From positions 248,001 to 312,000 of the forward strand of contig BCJC01000004.1 of the NCBI GenBank assembly GCA_001600175.1: a DNA stretch of 64,000 nt, written 5' to 3'. The DNA is from Erythrobasidium yunnanense. Taxonomy: Eukaryota; Basidiomycota; Cystobasidiomycetes; Erythrobasidiales; Erythrobasidiaceae. Below, one piece after another: positions 58,201 to 64,000 of this stretch. Position 1 is the first letter of the stretch. Every line of letters starts with the position of its first letter. The translations under genes and the position numbers were made by a program. The notes below the pieces were generated by a model. The model was not told the DNA's origin, made no database searches, and worked only from the letters and a program-made list of their open reading frames with translations.

Positions 58201-61200
58201 GGCTATTCCGACGAAGATCCAGACGTCTGTCGAAGGCATCGCTTGGCGGATCGACTACCAATCTGAACGCTTCGATAACCAGTCTCGGTGATGGCTCTGC
58301 TGACAATACTGAAGCTGCGAACAAACCTTCGGCAGTCTCCACTGTCAGACCTAGAACCCCGCCTTTCAGGTCGCGCAGAAACACGCTCACCGAGTCGGCT
58401 CCTCCAGCTGAGAGTAAAGAGGCAGCCGCTGATGCTGTTGCTGGAGACAATGCACCTCTCGAGCGAGAAGTAGCCGCTGCTGAACCTGCTGGCGAAAGCA
58501 CAGATGTCTTTGCACACAATGTTCCTGCTCAAGAAGCTGGCCTAGAGCCTCGAGAGGTTGTCGCGGAGCCCGAAGTCCCTAGTGAGGCTGCAGTGACCAC
58601 TTCTACCGATGACACGGTTGTCAATGGAGCCAGTACGTTCCGCCCTTCCATGAATGTATACGTTCACGTGCTGATTGATTCTGCAGCCGCATCTACTACG
58701 CTGAAGAGATCGTCTAGCGGTCTAGCTTTCAGTCTTACTCAAGAAATCGAAGAGAGGGCCAAGGCTGCCCGAGAAGGTCGCGAGTATTCTGGACCTGGGT
58801 CATCTATGTGGATCAAACCTGGCGTTCCTACCTCTGCTAGCGAAAGTAACCTTCAAGTCACCGAGGCCGCCCGTCCTGCATCGGTTACGCAAGTAGAGGA
58901 GACCCCTGTTCCACAGGCCGAAGAAACGGAGGCTACTCATATCCCAGCTAGCGCTTCAAGCGTTAATTTGAGCAATGAGCGCGAGCCGGACCACACGGTT
59001 CCGCTGGCACAGACGCAATCTCGTGCGGACAGCGTAGCTAGCGCGAGTGGCGCCTCTCTTACTAGGAGCCCTTCTAAGACCAAGTCTGGCATCTTCAGCG
59101 GCCTCTTCCGTAGACGCTCTAAGCGACTGTCTACCGGATCTCAGCCTGGATCCACTACGGACTTGAATGCTTCCACCACCTCCTTGGTAGATGATAATCA
59201 GGCTTCTGGCACTGAGGGTGCAGCCGTATCAACCATCCGACCCAGGACACCACCATTCCGATCTCGTCGCAACACATTGACCTCTACCGAAGATCTGCCC
59301 GCGACCGGAGCTGCTGCTGAGGAAACAGCGCAACCTGTCGAGGAGACCTCTTCGGAAGCCGTCATAATTGCCGAGCCCGCTGAAAGCCATAACGCGGCGA
59401 ACACATCAACTGGCATGATGACTTCGCCTTCTGGACACTTCGATGACCAGTATCTGCCGCCTGTGCAAGAAGTCAGCGAGGCAGGAAGCATCCACGAGGA
59501 GGAGACGGATGAAGCTGAGCATCACCCAAGTCCATACAACACCTTGCCGGGCAGTGCATCTAGAGCCAGTCTGGCTCACCTTCTCAGCCAAGAGATTGAG
59601 GAGAGAGCCAAAGCTCAGCGAGAGGGTCGAGAATATACGGGTCGCGGATCTCAAATTTGGCTCAAGTCACCTTCGACAGCTGATCTGGCTTTGTCACAAG
59701 AGAAAGGAGAGACTCGGACTGCTGCTCCAGTCACTCAACCCAGTGCCTTCCACGAGGACTTCGAGTCGCAGAATGCTGGAGAACAGCAAGATAGACCCGA
59801 CGAATCTCAGGATGGTTACACTCCAGCTCAACGCGACTCGACCACATCTCCGGTAACGGCTACCAAGCCTACCGATACACAGACGAAGCGCAAGTCCGGC
59901 TTCTTTGCAAACCTGTTCAGATCGCGTACCAAGAAGGAACAGCCTCCTGCTTATAGGCCTGAACCAGCTGTCGCTCACGATCGCGAGCCATCTCTTCAAG
60001 ATGCAGGAGTACAAACGCAGGACGGTGGTAGCGTTCGACATACACAAGATGCCATTGTCGATGAAGGCCAGTCTCTTGCAGGCCAGGATCACACATACGA
60101 AGAGGAGTCTGTAGCCGCTCCAGAGCCAGTCGTCGACAACAGACCTATCTTTGAGATCGCTTGCGATACACCACTACCTGCGCCTACGTATACCGCCAAA
60201 ACTCAAGCTCGTCTTGACAAGCAGAGAAAGAAGCGCGAGTATGAAGAGTATGTCGAGAGGGAGAGAGTTCGCAGAGAAGAAGAGCTTCTGGCTAAGCGTG
60301 AACGCATCATGACCGCTTACACCGGCCGTCAAGGTACGTCTCTTTCGTCTTTCCATTACTGTATATGATCTGACGACCATTCCTTCGCAGATTTCTCCAA
60401 GGTCCCGACACCTTCTCGCACGAAGCCATTTGGTAACAAGAAAGAGCTTGATGTCGTCCAGCATATCGTCAAGCCAGACAGAGCATCCCGCCGAAGCGAA
60501 GCCGCAGAGACTGGCGAAGTCCGTAGCCGTGGCTCAAGCGTGTCGTCCGCACCCTACGGAAGTCCAATTGCTGCGCATCACGCTAAGACACCTTCGGTAC
60601 CTGGATCACCTCTCTCCCCAACATCGCCAAGACTGGGAGTAGATGCCAAGTTGGCTCAGGAGCTGCCAGGCGCAAGCCGTCATCAGCACGATAATGCTGC
60701 AGTCTCTCTCTCGCCAAGGACCGATGGCAGTATCAATACTGAATCAAAGCCAGTAGGCGAGTCGCTGAGGAAGAAGCCTAGCACCAAGCGCAAGTCTGTC
60801 CCTCGAGCGAGCACCGAGATCGCCGAGAAGACTATGACTGAGGAGCCGAAGGATGAGACAGCGCTGAAGAAGAAAGCCAGCACTAAGCGCAAGTCAGCCA
60901 CTCATCCTATCGCAGCCTCAACAGACGCTACCGCAACTCAAGAGCAAGCCGATGGCGTTGTCAAGCGGAAACCAAGCTCACAGCGCAAGTCAACTGCTTC
61001 GCGCCCTGGTACTGAGCTCACTGAGCGACCCCAACCTATTGAGATGACCCAGGAGGAGTACAAGAATAAGCCATCGCTCAACCGGAAGAGAAGCTTGAAA
61101 GAGAAGCTCCTGCGCCAGAATGAGGATGGCGAAGAAGAGCAGACCAACGACATGCCTGAGCTGACCAGGAAGAGGAGCATGAAGGAGAAGCTGTTGCGTC

Positions 61201-61214
61201 AGAATGAAGACTAG
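55292..61214 (+). CDS. giant disordered protein built of repeated A-B-C cassettes
   Basis: About 1,840 residues, almost wholly disordered and rich in Ala, Ser, Thr, Pro and Glu; no family recognised. It starts MGVLDVVKDALGLE. Three motifs recur in order. A is LFRRxSRRxS followed by TTxLNAS (about 56536, 57454, 58159, 59056, degenerate at 59878). B is RPRTPPFRSRRNT (56737, 58346, 59234). C is QEIEERAxAxREGRxY then WIK (57178, 58712, 59566, degenerate near 57834). The end carries short repeats STKRKS and RKRSxKEKLLRQNED (two copies of the latter). A and B offer basic and proline-directed phosphorylation or 14-3-3-like sites; C is a charged helix. Six or so introns occur, including a small exon 55400-55452. 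A scaffold at the plasma membrane or cytoskeleton is possible but unproven. Confidence 0.65.
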
Positions 61215-61435
61215 GGGTAGGGAAGAAGCCTGATGGACATTGGATGAAGGTCTGGATCCTCTGATAGCACCGGTATATAGCGATCGTGTATAGAGCCGAA
61301 TGATATTGTCTTGATATGGTCACTGAACTATGTAGATAGTGTAGAAACCGCAAATACCCAGTATATTCTGAACCTCTCGTTTGCACTCCGGCTTATGCTT
61401 CTTGCCGACCTCGTTTCCCCGCTCTCCACCTTTCA

Positions 61436-62816
61436 ATGCCTAAGCGTATTCTGGTCCGCAGCTCTATCAACGTTGATGGTTTGTGATGTATTGTGATCCG
61501 TCCTGTCTGGTCCTACCGGCTTACGCTACCGGCTACTCCTGCAACGCGACCAGAGTTCTTCGAAGTCGACCAGTGCGCCTCTTAATCCCTAAAGCTCCTT
61601 GATTTACTCACTGACGACTGCCCACAATAGCATCGTGCTATCTGGCGAAACAATAGCTTCAACATCCTATAGCCGAAGAGCTGGAGGGAAAGGTGCAAAT
61701 TGCGCAGCTGCAATCGCTAAGGTCCTGCACATCTTCGTTCTCCGTCTTATACACTTCTCATATACTCGATCAGGCTTCGAAGGATCAGCATGCTGTCGAC
61801 TTCTGCGGAACCATCAACTCTCAAGATGCTTGGCTTCGGGAAACATTGACTTCATACGGCGTTGGTGCTAGCCAAGATACTCTGCGAGAGCGGGACGATG
61901 TGCGTACTATTCCTAGCCCCGTGTGCGAAGTCGCTTGAATGATTTCTGGACGGATGTAGCTTCCGACTGGCCGAGCTATCATCCAAGTATCCAAAGCTAC
62001 AGCTGATAATTCCATCATACTCATTCCTGGTGAGATGACATGCGCGCCCAGTGCGTGGCAAGACGGCTGATGCATTTCCTCAGGCTGCAACTTTGCTGCA
62101 TACGATCTACCAGGGGATCTCGCTTCGCAATACTCACATCTACTAGTACAGAATGAGATCCCGCTGGATCAGACTTGTACAGCGTTGCGGATCGCACATG
62201 ATCAACGCCTGGTCACTCTCTTCAACCCTTCTCCCGTCCCGTCAACAAGCGATGTGCAGACTACCATTCCTTGGGAATGTGTGGACTGGTTATTAGTCAA
62301 TATCCACGAAGCAGAAGAGCTGGCGAAAGCCTTAGGCAAGGATATAAGCTATCCTGATGTCTTGGAGCGTCTAGCGCAGGCGCTGCCCAAGACGACCGGG
62401 TTTATAGTTACAAAAGGCGCCCAAGGGGTGGATGGTTTGCTGAGAGGGAAGAGCGGATCAAATATACGCTTGAGTGCACCTACTGGAAAGCCGCAAGGCC
62501 CAATCATAGATACGACCGGTGCCGGCGACACATTCGCAGTAAGTCCAGCACTCCAAGATCAAGAATGTATGCCTGACGTTCTGTGAAGGGCTACTTTGCC
62601 GCGCTCATGTTACACTCGCAACAGGCTGAGGATATCTTTGCTGCATCGGAAGGGATCGAAGTAGATAGCCGCTTCCCCAATATGGGCACGCTACAAGCCA
62701 ATATGATGCTGGCGGCTGAGGCAGCTACTGCATGTTGCGAAAAGAACGGAGCCATGGAAGCGATACCCACTCAGGACGAAGTTAATCTCAGATATAAAGC
62801 CAGGGCCAGTAAGTAA
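61436..62816 (+). CDS. RBKS: ribokinase (pfkB family)
   Basis: Phosphorylates ribose at O-5 with ATP, feeding the pentose phosphate pathway. Exons join to MPKRILVRSSINVDEFFEVD and HIVLSGETIASTSYSRRAGG then KGANCAAAIAK, the substrate loop with GGKGAN. Next are AVDFCGTINSQDAWLRETL, PTGRAIIQVSKATADNSIIL, WLLVNIHEAEELAKALGKD (the N-x-x-E motif) and IVTKGAQGV. The catalytic block is DTTGAGDTFA, whose last Asp is the base. The family's usual GGKGANQA is GGKGANCA here. The C-terminus has NMGTLQANMMLAAEAATACC. The start at 61436 is the only ATG giving the normal short N-terminus. Confidence 0.88.
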
Positions 62817-63148
62817 TCGCTATTTGCTGTACTTAGTACTTGGAGCAACAGACGTCATGATCTGCTGTTTTGTAAAGGAAAGAGAATGCGTAGAAAATCG
62901 TCAGGTGGATGTGCTTGTGCCCGCTACTTGGGACAGCGGTCGTAACGAATATCCAGTGCATTGCGATACCCTTGCCAGAGTGTGAGATATAGCTGCTTCC
63001 GAGATACAGAGTACACATCCGCAGGCCAATGTGCTGTTCGGTGATGTCTGCCTATCCATCCAACTCTTGACGAAAAGCGAAAGCTCCGCACGTAGTCTAG
63101 CCAGATCCGTCGAAACAGAAGAGAGCAACTCCATCATACTGCCATCGC
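62817..63148. other. convergent 3' spacer
   Basis: A 332-nt stretch between the stops of ribokinase and RPL34. A 78-residue minus-strand frame lies here but has no recognisable content. Confidence 0.4.
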
Positions 63149-63737
63149 CTATTTCTTGGACTTGCCAGCCTCCTTCTGCGACTTGATAACTGTTGTTACA
63201 GGGATACGATGTCAGTCAGGAAATCCGTGCAACATGAAAGTGCAGTTTATGCCCACCTCGCTTGACGATCTTTGCCTCTTCAACAAGGAAAGCACGAACG
63301 ATTCTATCTCTGACGCAGTTTGCACATCTTGATCCACCGTATGCTCGGTTGACGGTCTTTTGGCGTTTTGAGATTCTTGAGTATTCGGTAGGGCGGAGGG
63401 CAGGGATCTGTATGCGATACCATACACAGTCAGCCTATCTGATCCCTGACTTCTGTCCTTTCCAGCTGTCTTCCTTGAAGATACAGCCAGTGATCCTGCA
63501 AAACTCACGCCTGCGAGCTTGGATCCACAGTCACCGCATTTGGGGGCAGTTGCGGGCTTGTTGATGTGTAGGAATCGTAGCTTGCCGGCTGAACATAGTC
63601 GATATCGTCAATACACTTTGTCCTGATCTCTCTTCCCGCTGCAGAAATTGTCGCTAACATGGCGTCTTTACGACTCTCCTCCTGTTTGAAGAGGTCGAGT
63701 ACGACTTGCGTGTTCGAAGGGTTACTCGTTGCGCCAT
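63149..63737 (-). CDS. RPL34: 60S ribosomal protein L34 (eL34)
   Basis: A structural protein of the large ribosomal subunit. The ATG at 63737 opens [20 protein letters not shown], followed by [20 protein letters not shown] and CGSKLAG, then [40 protein letters not shown] and [10 protein letters not shown]. The two CxxC pairs (CGDC, CANC) form the zinc site of the family. Several introns, including one inside the conserved first third, interrupt the gene. The last exon ends [10 protein letters not shown] with the stop at 63149-63151. Length of about 115 residues is normal. Confidence 0.93.
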
Positions 63738-64000
63738 TCTTGAGGGAAAGGTATAGGGTACACGCTGGAATCGCCCTCTCCTCTCCCCTCTCCTCGAGCC
63801 AACCGCGAAGTCAAATTCGGAAGGCAGCTTCGACAATGATCGGGCTAGAAAAAGTCTCACCACCGCCAAAGAAACCTTTCTTGAACATAAACAATGTACA
63901 AGCTACGCTAATTCCTTACATTTTCTGCTTCTCTTGCGATGCGTCTCATCCTGCTGGAACTTCCCGTCTGAATGGCCAGGATTCCTTCCGGATTGCTAAA
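63738..64000. other. upstream region of RPL34
   Basis: The last 263 nt hold the promoter and 5' UTR of the minus-strand ribosomal protein gene. Pyrimidine-rich tracts on the coding strand side are usual for such genes. No other gene is visible. Confidence 0.4.

Overview
The window is nuclear DNA of a fungus, most likely a basidiomycete. Almost every gene is cut by many short introns, usually about 45-110 nt with GT...AG ends. Genes sit close together on both strands, and the set includes fungal markers: a velvet regulator, a vacuolar TRP channel of the YVC1 family, a fungal Sin3-binding STB6-like protein, a TSC2 orthologue and a YG-rich PEX13. I cannot name the species. I saw no tRNA or rRNA gene, CRISPR array, transposon or virus-like element.

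Layout. 1-6.1 kb: the 3' part of an STB6-like gene, then four small intronless ORFs in a row that look like strongly diverged copies of one another. 6.2-11.3 kb: nuclear exosome cofactor MPP6 and two tandem multi-pass membrane proteins (TLC-like). 11.8-16.6 kb: a dienelactone-hydrolase-like enzyme, RAMP4/SERP1, an RBBP4/Hat2-type WD40 histone chaperone and a small coiled-coil protein. 17.2-24.3 kb: TRP channel, arrestin-related protein and a secretory EF-hand protein of the Ssp120/nucleobindin type. 24.7-28.8 kb: a large protein with a degenerate XPF-like domain (SHOC1/Zip2-like candidate). 29.6-34.2 kb: two tandem seven-TM orphan proteins. 34.2-43.1 kb: LtrA, citrate-lyase-beta-like, phosphopantothenate-cysteine ligase and velvet. 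43.2-51 kb: TSC2, BolA and PEX13. 51.4-53.6 kb: three small charged proteins, the last ending in a CaaX box. 53.9-63.7 kb: an FMN-binding oxidase-like protein, a long disordered protein built of repeated cassettes, ribokinase and ribosomal protein L34.

The housekeeping genes act in separate pathways: histone deacetylation and chaperoning, exosome function, ER translocation, TORC1 control, Fe-S delivery, CoA synthesis and peroxisome import. I see no metabolic cluster. The unusual content is a set of fungal-restricted, locally duplicated families (four small ORFs, TLC-like pair, seven-TM pair, three charged ORFs, internally duplicated disordered protein), plus very small exons, including one that is only the start codon, and one exceptionally long structured intron in the velvet gene. 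Exon joins below were read by eye from reading frame, splice sites and family conservation; no transcript data were available.
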